From assembly GCA_022451045.1 (NCBI GenBank), contig JAKUOW010000017.1:1-39658 (forward strand): a stretch of 39,658 nucleotides of DNA, written 5' to 3'. The translations under genes were made by a program, and so were the position numbers. The notes under the pieces were generated by a model. That model worked only from the letters and a program-made list of their open reading frames with translations. It made no database searches and had not been told where the DNA came from. This DNA comes from Pirellulales bacterium. Lineage in GTDB: Bacteria > Planctomycetota > Planctomycetia > Pirellulales > Pirellulaceae. Shown piece by piece: positions 26,611 to 34,014 of this stretch. Each line of letters opens with the position of its first letter. Position 1 is the stretch's first letter.

Positions 26611-27126
26611 TCACTTCTTTTTGCGCGGATCAATAACATTTCTCAACCGCAGTTCGATATCACCCTGACAGCAGTCACATGCTTTTAGCTCGTACATCGC
26701 AATCGCACAAATCTCGCACCAGTAATCCAGATGTTTTGCCTGATCATTATCAAGCACGTATACGCGTACCACACGCAGCGGCCCATCCAGTGAGTCCTTG
26801 CGTACGGTAATAATTACCGGGCGGTTGCATAAGCGTTTGTCTTTGCGGAAGGATCTGCCGCGGACGTCCTGATAAAGCTCATGCGGCTGTTTATCCAAAT
26901 CATAAAATACGGGTGTCTGCTCACGACGGAACTGGACCGGCGTAAACCCTAACCGCCTGGCCTCCACGTCATCAACGGTCTTCACAATGCCGGTGAGCAG
27001 AACGGTAGGAGGCAGTGGCTTTTTGGCATCATCAGACAGACCAACCAGCGATAATGATACAAGACCAATACATACCACCAGCAGGATCATATGATTCCTT
27101 GCGAAAATGGAATGCTTATTCTTCAA
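26611..27126 (-). CDS. Secreted or membrane-anchored protein with Cys-rich C-terminus
   Basis: A 171-residue protein. A hydrophobic segment (MILLVVCIGLVSLSLVGL, about residues 13-30) acts as signal peptide or anchor. The middle part is basic. Residues about 136-156 hold five Cys as CEIC-x8-CDCC, ending the protein in a basic KKK. This clustering resembles metal-binding or Fe-S-like motifs, but I know no family with this exact spacing. The start codon is ATG at 27126. It lies 35 bases after the upstream secreted-protein gene, so the two are probably co-transcribed. The location next to a metalloenzyme operon makes a metal-related role possible, but that is speculation. Confidence 0.65.
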   Translation of the reverse strand: MKNKHSIFARNHMILLVVCIGLVSLSLVGLSDDAKKPLPPTVLLTGIVKTVDDVEARRLGFTPVQFRREQTPVFYDLDKQPHELYQDVRGRSFRKDKRLCNRPVIITVRKDSLDGPLRVVRVYVLDNDQAKHLDYWCEICAIAMYELKACDCCQGDIELRLRNVIDPRKKK

Positions 27127-27161
27127 TGTCTTGCACTCAGGTTGAGTTATGGAGCACTTAC

Positions 27162-27842
27162 TTACTCTGAGGCGTATCCAACCACGACCAAATCGAGAGG
27201 TAGTGGCTTCACTTCATCACCCACCTTGGCATTCGTGTTTAGCCGAACGATCCACCACTCATGCTCTGTGTTCTCGCGGATACTTGGTGCTTTGCTATCA
27301 CCACTAACCTTTTGCAGAGACAGGATGGCGGGATGACTTGACTGTGCAACTTCAGCACTTTGTTCGTTCATTTCGTCACGACTCGCTGGTTTTAGTACCT
27401 TGTCATGCTCTGCGTTCAGCAGCATAAGGAAGTCGCGTGTTGGACTGGTGCCGACGTGAGCACCATCAACAGGTTGGTGTGCGTAACGGAGTGTATAGAC
27501 TCCTGCTTCGATGTCCTGATCCCGAAAATCGCTTCCGCTACGACTGTAGCGAATAACGCCTAGCATTTGGCCTTGAGAAAACGGATAGATGACATCGCCT
27601 TTACCCTTAAGTGCTGGCACAGTTACGCTCTTGAACAACCAGATATCACAAACTTTTCGTGTTTCACCGCGATAGATCGAAATCCCGGTTTCGCTTAGTT
27701 GGGCGGCAACTTCTTTGGAAACACTATCAGCAGGTGCTGACTCTTCAAGCTTTACGATGCGGTGTTCAGCCGCAGACGCGCTGATTTGCGTAAACGCTAC
27801 AAGTGTAAGAGTAGTCAGGGCTGCAAAGAATCGCCGTTGCAT
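27162..27842 (-). CDS. Secreted hypothetical protein
   Basis: A 226-residue protein with a clear signal peptide (RRFFAALTTLTLVAFTQISASA, residues 3-24) and a good AAAGGAAA ribosome-binding site before ATG 27842. The mature part is beta-rich, with IYRGETRKVCDIWLFKSV near 55-72, AGVYTLRYAHQPVDGAHVGT near 113-132, RDFLMLLNAEHD, and HEWWIVRLNTN near 198-208. The V-Y-T-L-R-Y...DG.H.G......D-F-L-L pattern recurs in secreted proteins of planctomycetes and relatives, in my recollection, without assigned function. It is the first gene of the leftward group; the 306-base gap to the molybdenum-hydroxylase operon contains the divergent promoters. Confidence 0.7.
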   Translation of the reverse strand: MQRRFFAALTTLTLVAFTQISASAAEHRIVKLEESAPADSVSKEVAAQLSETGISIYRGETRKVCDIWLFKSVTVPALKGKGDVIYPFSQGQMLGVIRYSRSGSDFRDQDIEAGVYTLRYAHQPVDGAHVGTSPTRDFLMLLNAEHDKVLKPASRDEMNEQSAEVAQSSHPAILSLQKVSGDSKAPSIRENTEHEWWIVRLNTNAKVGDEVKPLPLDLVVVGYASE

Positions 27843-27926
27843 GTTAGATTTCCTTTCGATCAGGTGTAGGCAGAGGCAGGTTTCTCAGGAAGTGTGTAAG
27901 TCACGCAGCTCGTTGCAGCGGTAATA

Positions 27927-28037
27927 TCACCGGGCAAATCGAGTCTGTCGTAGAAGGTTCAGTATATCCTCAAGATCCTGATCCTTCACCCGTGGCAACG
28001 GATATGTTGTCCCTGAATGCGCATGTAATTGGAGCAA
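27927..28037 (-). pseudogene. Possible C-terminal remnant of a cytochrome-type gene
   Basis: Between TAA (28038-28040 on the complement) and TGA (27927-27929), one minus-strand frame of 36 codons reads YPLPRVKDQDLEDILNLLRQ near its end. This has the look of the last helix of a class I c-type cytochrome (M/Y-P-x-x-x-x-x-D-L-x-D-I-L-x-Y-L/I-R). There is no haem motif and no good start, so it could only be a leftover. The evidence is a short similarity judged by eye. Confidence 0.25.
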
Positions 28038-28051
28038 TTAGCGTGAGAAAG

Positions 28052-28080
28052 TTGAAACTGAATACAAAGAGGCTTAGAAT
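28052..28080 (+). promoter_or_regulatory. Sigma70-type promoter of the molybdenum-hydroxylase operon
   Basis: TTGAAA at 28052-28057 and TAGAAT at 28075-28080 are separated by exactly 17 bases, close to the TTGACA/TATAAT consensus at optimal spacing. Transcription would start near 28087, about 62 bases before the first ATG, with the hairpin at 28095-28114 at the start of the leader. The 306-base gap 27843-28148 otherwise shows only the possible remnant at 27927-28037. Confidence 0.5.
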
Positions 28081-28094
28081 CGAGGCACTTATCA

Positions 28095-28114
28095 GTCCCA
28101 ACTGTCAGTGGGAC
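28095..28114 (+). other. Hairpin in the 5' leader of the operon
   Basis: GTCCCA (28095-28100) pairs with TGGGAC (28109-28114) around the eight-base loop ACTGTCAG. There is no T-run afterwards, so it is not an intrinsic terminator. Near the predicted 5' end it could stabilise the mRNA or bind a regulator. It is too small to match a molybdenum-cofactor riboswitch. Confidence 0.35.
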
Positions 28115-28148
28115 GAGTAGTTTACACACACGTCGAAGGACACGTCGC

Positions 28149-28736
28149 ATGTCAGCTTCTTATGAGAAAACTGACGGCTTCAATCGTCGCGCATTCCTCA
28201 AGGGATCCGGCGCTGTTGCCGCGGCCGCGTCGCTTCATCAGCAAGCGAGCGAGGTCTCTGCTGCCGACTCCAAGGAAGTGGTCAGCGGATCAAAGAAAAT
28301 AACACTCAACGTTAATGGTGAAGATGTATCGGTCGAAGTCGAACCGAGAACAACTTTGCTAGAAGCGCTTCGCTACCAACTGGATCTCACCGGTGCCAAA
28401 CCTGTGAGCATGGATGGCAGCAGTGGTGCAAGTACTGTACTGATCAACGGCAAGCCAAAAATGGCTTCAACTACTCTGGCGATTGCATGTCGCAGGAAAG
28501 AGATCACAACGGTTGAAGGTCTTGGTACAGATATCCCGAAAGCATTTGTCGAAGCAGATGCTCAGCAATGCGGGTTCTGCACACCAGGTTTTGTTGTTGC
28601 AGTTTCAGCATTCCTGGATAAAAACCCAGATGCCTCAAATGACGAAATCCGAAACGGACTCAACGGAAATATCTGCCGGTGCGGCACGTACTCCAACGTC
28701 ATTGACGCTGTAACCAACGTTGTGAAGGGAGGCTAA
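28149..28736 (+). CDS. Tat-exported Fe-S subunit of a molybdenum hydroxylase, first cluster lost
   Basis: A 195-residue homologue of the small (2Fe-2S) subunit of the xanthine oxidase family. A Tat signal (NRRAFLKGSGAVAAAAS, about residues 12-28) precedes the plant-ferredoxin-like domain (about 50-115) and the alpha-helical Fe-S domain (about 120-192). In the helical domain the four ligands are present: Cys141 and Cys144 (QCGFCTPG) and Cys176 and Cys178 (ICRCGTY). In the ferredoxin-like domain, where relatives read GCDxGxCGAC and later SCL, this protein reads VSMDGSSGAS and MAST. All four cluster cysteines are therefore serines (87, 92, 95 and 107), while the surrounding framework (LTGAK, TVLINGKP, TLA) is kept. 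Only the cluster nearer the molybdenum site should be assembled. AAGGA precedes ATG 28149. First gene of a four-gene operon. Confidence 0.88.
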   Translation: MSASYEKTDGFNRRAFLKGSGAVAAAASLHQQASEVSAADSKEVVSGSKKITLNVNGEDVSVEVEPRTTLLEALRYQLDLTGAKPVSMDGSSGASTVLINGKPKMASTTLAIACRRKEITTVEGLGTDIPKAFVEADAQQCGFCTPGFVVAVSAFLDKNPDASNDEIRNGLNGNICRCGTYSNVIDAVTNVVKGG

Positions 28737-28738
28737 CA

Positions 28739-30973
28739 ATGGCACAAGTAGAAGATAAACAAGCTCAAGGTCCACAAGGCCCTTACAGCTGGCCGTCCCG
28801 CAAGGACTCCAAAGTGATTGGTAAAAACCATGAACGAATGGACGGTATTGAAAAGAGTACCGGAGCAGCCAAGTACACTTACGACGTCAATCTAAAGAAT
28901 CAGCTGATCGCCAAAGCACTTGGCTCACCGCATGCCCACTGTCGAATCAATGGAATCGATACCACGGCTGCTGAGAAAGTGCCTGGTGTTGTTGACGTCC
29001 ATATCCTGCCACACGCTGAAGCGGGTTCAGAAATCAAATGGCAAGGTGAGCTTTTAGCCATCGTGTCTGCTGAATCTGAAGGCGCTGCTGCTGAAGGCGT
29101 CGATGCACTGAAGGTTGATTACGAAGTACTCGAGAGCTTTACTTCCGACAGCGATTTGAAAGGTGCAGAGGAAGCCGGTGTCACGGCACGTGGTGGTGGA
29201 AAGGTCGAGACCGTCAATGAGCCGGGCGACGATGATGACGAAGATGAATGGGTAGACGCTGAAATCGAGCGGTTATTCAAGGAATCCAAGCACGTCGTAG
29301 AAGGTTACTACGGTATCGATGCGATTACACACTGTTGCCTTGAGCCTCACGGAAGTACGGTTGCTTGGGAAGGCGATAAACTAAAGGCCTATCTATCCAC
29401 GCAAAATGTCTCCGGCACCGACGAGGGATTTGCAAACGACTTGGAAATCTCTGCTGACAGCGTCGATGTCGAATGCACTTACATTGGGGGTGGATTTGGA
29501 AGCAAGTTTGCACCCGATTACTGGGGCATTGCAGCCGCTCGAATCTCAAAACGGACCGGACGGCCTGTGAAGCTCATGCTTTCACGCGATCAAGAACTCA
29601 AGCTTGGTGGAAACCGACCATCTGGTTATCTGCAAGTTAAGCTTGGTGCTAACGCCGACGGCGTTGTCCAGGTTTGGGATTCGCATCACTGGGGTACTTC
29701 TGGTGTAAGTGGTAGTGGCGTAAGTCATACAGTTGTGCCGTATGTTTTAGTACCACCGAATTACCGCCGGAAAGCAACTGCTGTTCGAACCAATCTGGTT
29801 CGTGCCAGAGCATGGCGTGCTCCCAACCATCCACAAGCATGTGCCATAACGCAAACTGCGATTGATGACCTCGCTGCTACGATGGGCAAGGATAGCTATG
29901 ACGTATTCATGGCTAATCTGGTCAATGCGAACAATGAAAAGGCTGATGTATACGCCGAAGAGATGAAGATCGGTGCAAAACTGATCGACTGGAAGGCCAA
30001 ATGGCATCCACACGGTAAAGGTGAACGCAACGGTTCCATCGTGGAAGGGCTTGGAATGGCACTTCACACCTGGGGCGGCGTTGCCAACACAAGCGAATGT
30101 ACCGTAAAGATTCATCCAGACGGTGGCGTAAGCAGTTTCTGCGGCACGCAAGATATTGGATCCGGAACAAAGACGGTTTGTGCCATGGTTCTCGCCGAGA
30201 CACTCGGGTTATCGACGAATCAGGTGACCGTTAACTACGGAAGTTCCACTTATCCGTTCTCCGGAGCATCTGGTGGTAGTACAACCGTCGGTGCTGTATC
30301 CGAATCGCACCGTCGTGCAGCAACAGATGCACTCACTGTTCTTAAGGGAAAAGTTGCTGAGAAGATCGGCGCGGATGCCGGAACACTGGTTGCTTCTGAC
30401 GGACGCATCCATGTGGCAGGTAACAAGGACAAAGGACTTGGCTGGAAAGAAGCCTGTGGTCTTCTTGGACTTAAGCCGCTGGAGATTACACGAGGTCACA
30501 CTCGTGGTGATGCCAGCCCGCTTTCCAATAGCGGCGTTGGCGGTGTCCAGATGGCACACGTCTGTGTCGATCTCGATACCGGTGTTGTGAAGATGAAAGA
30601 GTTCGTGGCCGTTCAGGATCAAGGACTCGTCATCAACCCGGTCACTTGCAAGAGCCAAATCTACGGTGCGGTCATCATGGGCATCGCCGCTGCTCTTTAC
30701 GAGCAACGCATTGCTGATCCGGCCACCGGAGCATTACTTAACGCGGAACTTGCTGATTACCAACTCGCCCGACTTGGCGATATTGGCGATATCAAGATCG
30801 AACTTTACGAACCAGAATCAGAACGTCAGCGTGGCGTCATTGGTAATGGTGAGCCTCCGGCAATCAGTCCGGTTGCTGCGATCTCCAATGCAGTTGCCAA
30901 TGCGATCGGTGCCCGTGTTTCCACGGCACCATACACACCACAAAGAGTTCTTGAAGCACTTAAGAACGCTTAA
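28739..30973 (+). CDS. Molybdopterin-binding large subunit of a molybdenum hydroxylase
   Basis: A 744-residue large subunit of the xanthine dehydrogenase/aldehyde oxidase family. The start lies 2 bases after the small-subunit stop, with GGGAGG as ribosome-binding site. Domain 1 (about residues 30-150) holds GKNHERMDGIEKSTGAAKYTYD. An acidic insertion DDDDEDE lies near 160. The Mo-cofactor part begins with THCCLEPHGSTVAW near 199, then YIGGGFGSKF near 250 and RARAWRAPNHPQA near 356. The C-terminal catalytic glutamate is present in GNGEPPAISP (Glu705). It has no signal peptide and is probably exported in complex with the Tat-bearing small subunit. The substrate (aldehyde, purine, N-heterocycle or CO) cannot be read. 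The CO-dehydrogenase active-site loop with Cys (VAYRC) is absent. Confidence 0.92.
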   Translation: MAQVEDKQAQGPQGPYSWPSRKDSKVIGKNHERMDGIEKSTGAAKYTYDVNLKNQLIAKALGSPHAHCRINGIDTTAAEKVPGVVDVHILPHAEAGSEIKWQGELLAIVSAESEGAAAEGVDALKVDYEVLESFTSDSDLKGAEEAGVTARGGGKVETVNEPGDDDDEDEWVDAEIERLFKESKHVVEGYYGIDAITHCCLEPHGSTVAWEGDKLKAYLSTQNVSGTDEGFANDLEISADSVDVECTYIGGGFGSKFAPDYWGIAAARISKRTGRPVKLMLSRDQELKLGGNRPSGYLQVKLGANADGVVQVWDSHHWGTSGVSGSGVSHTVVPYVLVPPNYRRKATAVRTNLVRARAWRAPNHPQACAITQTAIDDLAATMGKDSYDVFMANLVNANNEKADVYAEEMKIGAKLIDWKAKWHPHGKGERNGSIVEGLGMALHTWGGVANTSECTVKIHPDGGVSSFCGTQDIGSGTKTVCAMVLAETLGLSTNQVTVNYGSSTYPFSGASGGSTTVGAVSESHRRAATDALTVLKGKVAEKIGADAGTLVASDGRIHVAGNKDKGLGWKEACGLLGLKPLEITRGHTRGDASPLSNSGVGGVQMAHVCVDLDTGVVKMKEFVAVQDQGLVINPVTCKSQIYGAVIMGIAAALYEQRIADPATGALLNAELADYQLARLGDIGDIKIELYEPESERQRGVIGNGEPPAISPVAAISNAVANAIGARVSTAPYTPQRVLEALKNA

Positions 30974-30993
30974 GCGATTAGGGAGGACCTGAC

Positions 30994-31980
30994 ATGAAAG
31001 CGTTTGAATATACCGAACCACGTACCGAATCGGATGCCGTTGCCCTGCTGTCTGAACAGCCAGGCCACACGGAAATCCTTGCCGGTGGTACAGATTTAGT
31101 TGGCCTGATGAAAAAGATGATCATCAAGCCAGAGCGTGTTGTAAACATTATGGAGATCCAGTCTCTCCAGAATATCGAGCAGTTGGAGGATGGCTCCGTT
31201 GTCATCGGCGCTGCTGTGACTCTGGATGAAATCCTGGCATTTCCATACATGGAAAACTATCCGGCTGTAACGGATGCCATCCTTGGCATAAATAGCATGC
31301 AGCTTCAGTCGCAGGGAACGATAGGTGGCGAAATCTGCCAACGTCCCCGCTGCTGGTTCTTTAGGAACGGCACGGGACTTTTGGACGACAAACAGGTGGT
31401 CGAAGGTGATAACCGTTATCACGCGATCCTTGGGAATACCGGGGCGGCGAAGTACGTTTCCGGAAGTCGAATTGGGCCTGCCCTAATCGCTCTTGGTGCA
31501 CAAGTCCGCTTAGTTGGACCTAACGACCAGGAGCAAATCATTCCGGTGGCTGAATTTTTCCGAACACCACGTAGCGAACATCATCGCGAAACGGTTCTGG
31601 ATTCAAATCAGTTATTAACGCACTTGATTTTGCCTGCGAAACAATCGGCGACCAACGCCACGTACGAAGTACGTCACGGTGCTGGTCCTGAGTATCCACT
31701 TGCAGCAGCAGCCGCTGAATTGGAAATGGATGCCAATGGCATTGTTCGTAAAGCTAGTGTTGTGATGGGACAAGTTGCACCAACCCCGTGGGTTTCTGCT
31801 GAAGCCGTTCAGGTGTTGGTCGGCAAACCGGTTACCCCTGAAGTTGCGGAAGCAGCAGGACGTGCCGCAGTCGCACCGGCAACACCACTATCGCAAAATG
31901 AATATAAAGTCCAAATGTCGATGGTTGCCGTCAAACGCGCAATCCTTCGGGCTGCTGGCTTGGAAACGGGAGGTTTTTAA
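30994..31980 (+). CDS. FAD-binding medium subunit of a molybdenum hydroxylase
   Basis: A 328-residue protein of the CO dehydrogenase flavoprotein type, with GGGAGG before ATG 30994. The PCMH-type FAD-binding motifs are ILAGGTDLVGLMKK (about residues 28-41) and a second loop GTIGGEICQRPRCWFFRNG (about 109-127). The C-terminal CODH-like domain covers about 220-325. In PaoB/YagS-type relatives the region after QRxRCxxFR carries further Cys that bind an extra [4Fe-4S] cluster. Here the first Cys is kept (QRPRC), but the others are replaced (GLLDDKQVVEGDN and GNTGAAKYV), so that cluster should be absent. The FAD would normally receive electrons from the Fe-S subunit. It lies 20 bases after the large subunit and ends 2 bases before the next gene's ATG. 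Confidence 0.88.
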   Translation: MKAFEYTEPRTESDAVALLSEQPGHTEILAGGTDLVGLMKKMIIKPERVVNIMEIQSLQNIEQLEDGSVVIGAAVTLDEILAFPYMENYPAVTDAILGINSMQLQSQGTIGGEICQRPRCWFFRNGTGLLDDKQVVEGDNRYHAILGNTGAAKYVSGSRIGPALIALGAQVRLVGPNDQEQIIPVAEFFRTPRSEHHRETVLDSNQLLTHLILPAKQSATNATYEVRHGAGPEYPLAAAAAELEMDANGIVRKASVVMGQVAPTPWVSAEAVQVLVGKPVTPEVAEAAGRAAVAPATPLSQNEYKVQMSMVAVKRAILRAAGLETGGF

Positions 31981-31982
31981 TC

Positions 31983-32219
31983 ATGGCATTTGAAAAGAAT
32001 TACGAAGTACCCGGTCTGACCGACAAACCCGCTTGCATTCATCTGCGAAGCAAGGCGATGTACGTGACAGGAAGTCTCTACAAGCCTGACCATCCGGATG
32101 AAGAAGGTGCTCAATATTGCTGGTGTAATGTCACCCAGCATATCGTCGGACCTGACCAGGAAGATGTAAACCGTTGTGATTGCACCAGCAACCGAGGTTG
32201 CTATAAGAATTACTCCTAG
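31983..32219 (+). CDS. Small six-cysteine protein in the molybdenum-hydroxylase operon
   Basis: A 78-residue protein of unknown family, translated from ATG 31983 with a very strong GGGAGG site inside the end of the medium-subunit gene. It has six Cys at positions 18, 46, 48, 65, 67 and 73 (pattern C-x27-C-x-C-x16-C-x-C-x5-C), with His20, His37 and His53 as further possible ligands. It has no signal peptide and no hydrophobic segment. The two CxC pairs suggest metal or Fe-S binding. It is the last gene before a strong terminator, so it belongs to the operon. It could be an electron carrier, a fourth subunit or an assembly factor; none can be chosen from sequence alone. Confidence 0.75.
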   Translation: MAFEKNYEVPGLTDKPACIHLRSKAMYVTGSLYKPDHPDEEGAQYCWCNVTQHIVGPDQEDVNRCDCTSNRGCYKNYS

Positions 32220-32255
32220 TCGGGAGTAGCAAATACAACACTTAATCGTGTAATC

Positions 32256-32297
32256 AAACGGGAGTCACATACGTCATGTGGCTCCCGTTTTTCTTTC
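32256..32297 (+). terminator. Intrinsic terminator of the molybdenum-hydroxylase operon
   Basis: AAACGGGAG (32256-32264) pairs with CTCCCGTTT (32282-32290), extended by CACAT/ATGTG (32266-32270 with 32276-32280) across one T-G mismatch position, with loop ACGTC. A T-rich run (32288-32297) follows. It lies 37 bases after the stop of the six-Cys gene. Confidence 0.85.
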
Positions 32298-32323
32298 GAT
32301 CCCTGACCTATGAAAGTACTATT

Positions 32324-33952
32324 ATGCGGCACTTCACTCGCACCTTGCTGCTGACTCTCTCAATTCTTCTTTCCACGACCGCCATCGATGCAAGAGAACC
32401 GAGCATGTGGCGCACGCTTCATCGGCTCGCACTTCAACAGCGTCAGGGTAACGTCGTGCCACTGGCTGAAGGACACACGCGGCTCCGGTTTGGAATTTCC
32501 CTGACACCTGAAAAGTCCGCCGGCGCTGGGACGATCAAAATCTCACAGATTACGGCTGACGGTAGCCGAAAGCCACTTAAACTGAGTGGCATCATTGAGC
32601 GGGACAACTTCTGGTATTCCGTTGATGAGTCCAGTTTTGTTGACATCCCGAGCCAGAAAGTATCGATAGATATCGTAAAGGGAATCGAGTCTAAATTGGT
32701 GACGCTGGATTTTGATTTGACGAACTCTCGAAATCAGGAACTGGTTATTCCCGTAAATTTGGAACGGTTCAGCCACTTAGCTAAACAAAAAATGATTTCC
32801 GGTAACACGCACGTTCATATCATGCGAAAAACGTATCGGCAGGCGACAGACTATTTACAACTAGTTCCGGAATCCGATGACCTCAGACTCGTCTGGGTTT
32901 CCCATCTCCGCAGAATCCCGGATGAACGGGAGTACATTACAAATCAATTCACTCCGTCTTCGCTCCACGCTATCTCCACGGACAAGGTAACGCTTGGATT
33001 CGGTGAAGAGCATCGTCACAATTTCGGAATCGGTGGTGAAGGATGGGGGCACGTGATGTTACTTGACATTCCCGAACTCGTCCGGCCTGTCAGCATTGGT
33101 CCAGGCATCATGCGTAGCGGTTCGGATGGCCGGCCGGTGCAAAAGGGTATCCTCGCAGCCCGCGGCAGCGGTGGCACCGTGATTTGGTGTCATAATGACT
33201 TCGGGCTCGAAGACATAGCAAACTGGACTCTTGGCTTCATTCATGCGCAGAACATCTTCGATGGTGGCAGCGTCGGAAGCTATGACGCTACGTTTTATCG
33301 CTACCTGAATGTAGGTATGCAGGTACCATTTTCTACCGGCACCGATTGGTTCATTTATGATTACTCGAGAGCCTACGTCCCAGTTAGAGGACGAGTGACA
33401 AGCAACAAATGGCTGGCGGCGCTACGAAAGGGCGAGACTTTCATTACAAATGGACCGGTTCTTTCATTCACTGCTAATCAGAAAAGTATTGGGTCCACGA
33501 TTCAATTGGCGTCCGGCAGTAACACCGTACAGGTTAACGCCACAGGCAAGGGACGAACTGACTTCAAAGGCTTAGAGCTCGTACACAACGGACATGTCGT
33601 TGCGACCGTGGATACTCAATCAACAGACGGCTACTTTGTGGCTGAAATGGACACCACGGTCGACCTCAGCGAACCGGGGTGGCTCGCGGTACGCGTACCA
33701 GTTGATAACAACAAAAACATTTACGACAGACTGATATTCGGACACACAAGCCCAATTTACTTTCAGCAGAATGGGCAATCAATCTTCGATCCTGACGTCG
33801 CGCTGGACCTGATGGCGGAAATGCAACAAGCCCGCGACAAAGCTGCCAGCACTGGGCAATTCGACGATGACGCCGCACGCAATAGCGTCATCGGTGTTTA
33901 TGATAGAGCTATCGAGAGAATGGAAGAGCTGATCGAGTCGGGCGGAAAGTGA
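32324..33952 (+). CDS. Secreted CehA/McbA-like (PHP-type) protein
   Basis: A 542-residue protein. I start it at ATG 32324 because the earlier in-frame ATG 32276 lies inside the terminator stem, and from 32324 the protein begins with a proper signal peptide (RHFTRTLLLTLSILLSTTAIDA, residues 2-23). An N-terminal beta-rich domain (to about 150) precedes the PHP-like part: GNTHVHIMR (His163, His165), VSHLRRIPD (Ser193, His194), FGEEHRHNFG (Glu228, His230), VIWCHND and STGTDWFIYD. A sugar-binding-like tail and a C-terminal helical segment follow. The CehA/McbA family includes carbaryl-type hydrolases, but most members are uncharacterised. In the second PHP motif the usual Asp of TDH is replaced by Ser, so metal occupancy may differ. 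Intact and of normal length. Confidence 0.72.
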   Translation: MRHFTRTLLLTLSILLSTTAIDAREPSMWRTLHRLALQQRQGNVVPLAEGHTRLRFGISLTPEKSAGAGTIKISQITADGSRKPLKLSGIIERDNFWYSVDESSFVDIPSQKVSIDIVKGIESKLVTLDFDLTNSRNQELVIPVNLERFSHLAKQKMISGNTHVHIMRKTYRQATDYLQLVPESDDLRLVWVSHLRRIPDEREYITNQFTPSSLHAISTDKVTLGFGEEHRHNFGIGGEGWGHVMLLDIPELVRPVSIGPGIMRSGSDGRPVQKGILAARGSGGTVIWCHNDFGLEDIANWTLGFIHAQNIFDGGSVGSYDATFYRYLNVGMQVPFSTGTDWFIYDYSRAYVPVRGRVTSNKWLAALRKGETFITNGPVLSFTANQKSIGSTIQLASGSNTVQVNATGKGRTDFKGLELVHNGHVVATVDTQSTDGYFVAEMDTTVDLSEPGWLAVRVPVDNNKNIYDRLIFGHTSPIYFQQNGQSIFDPDVALDLMAEMQQARDKAASTGQFDDDAARNSVIGVYDRAIERMEELIESGGK

Positions 33953-34014
33953 TTTCCTTCGAGCACGGTATTTGCACTCCCATGATTCACCTTACGACAA
34001 CCACCTAATTCTCA

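Noticed and set aside
28081-28148. Molybdenum-cofactor riboswitch in the operon leader
   Set aside because: The predicted leader is only about 60 bases with one small hairpin, too short for the known multi-helix element.
32276-32323. Earlier in-frame ATG for the CehA/McbA-like gene
   Set aside because: It lies inside the stem of the intrinsic terminator and would put 16 extra residues before a good signal peptide; ATG 32324 is preferred.
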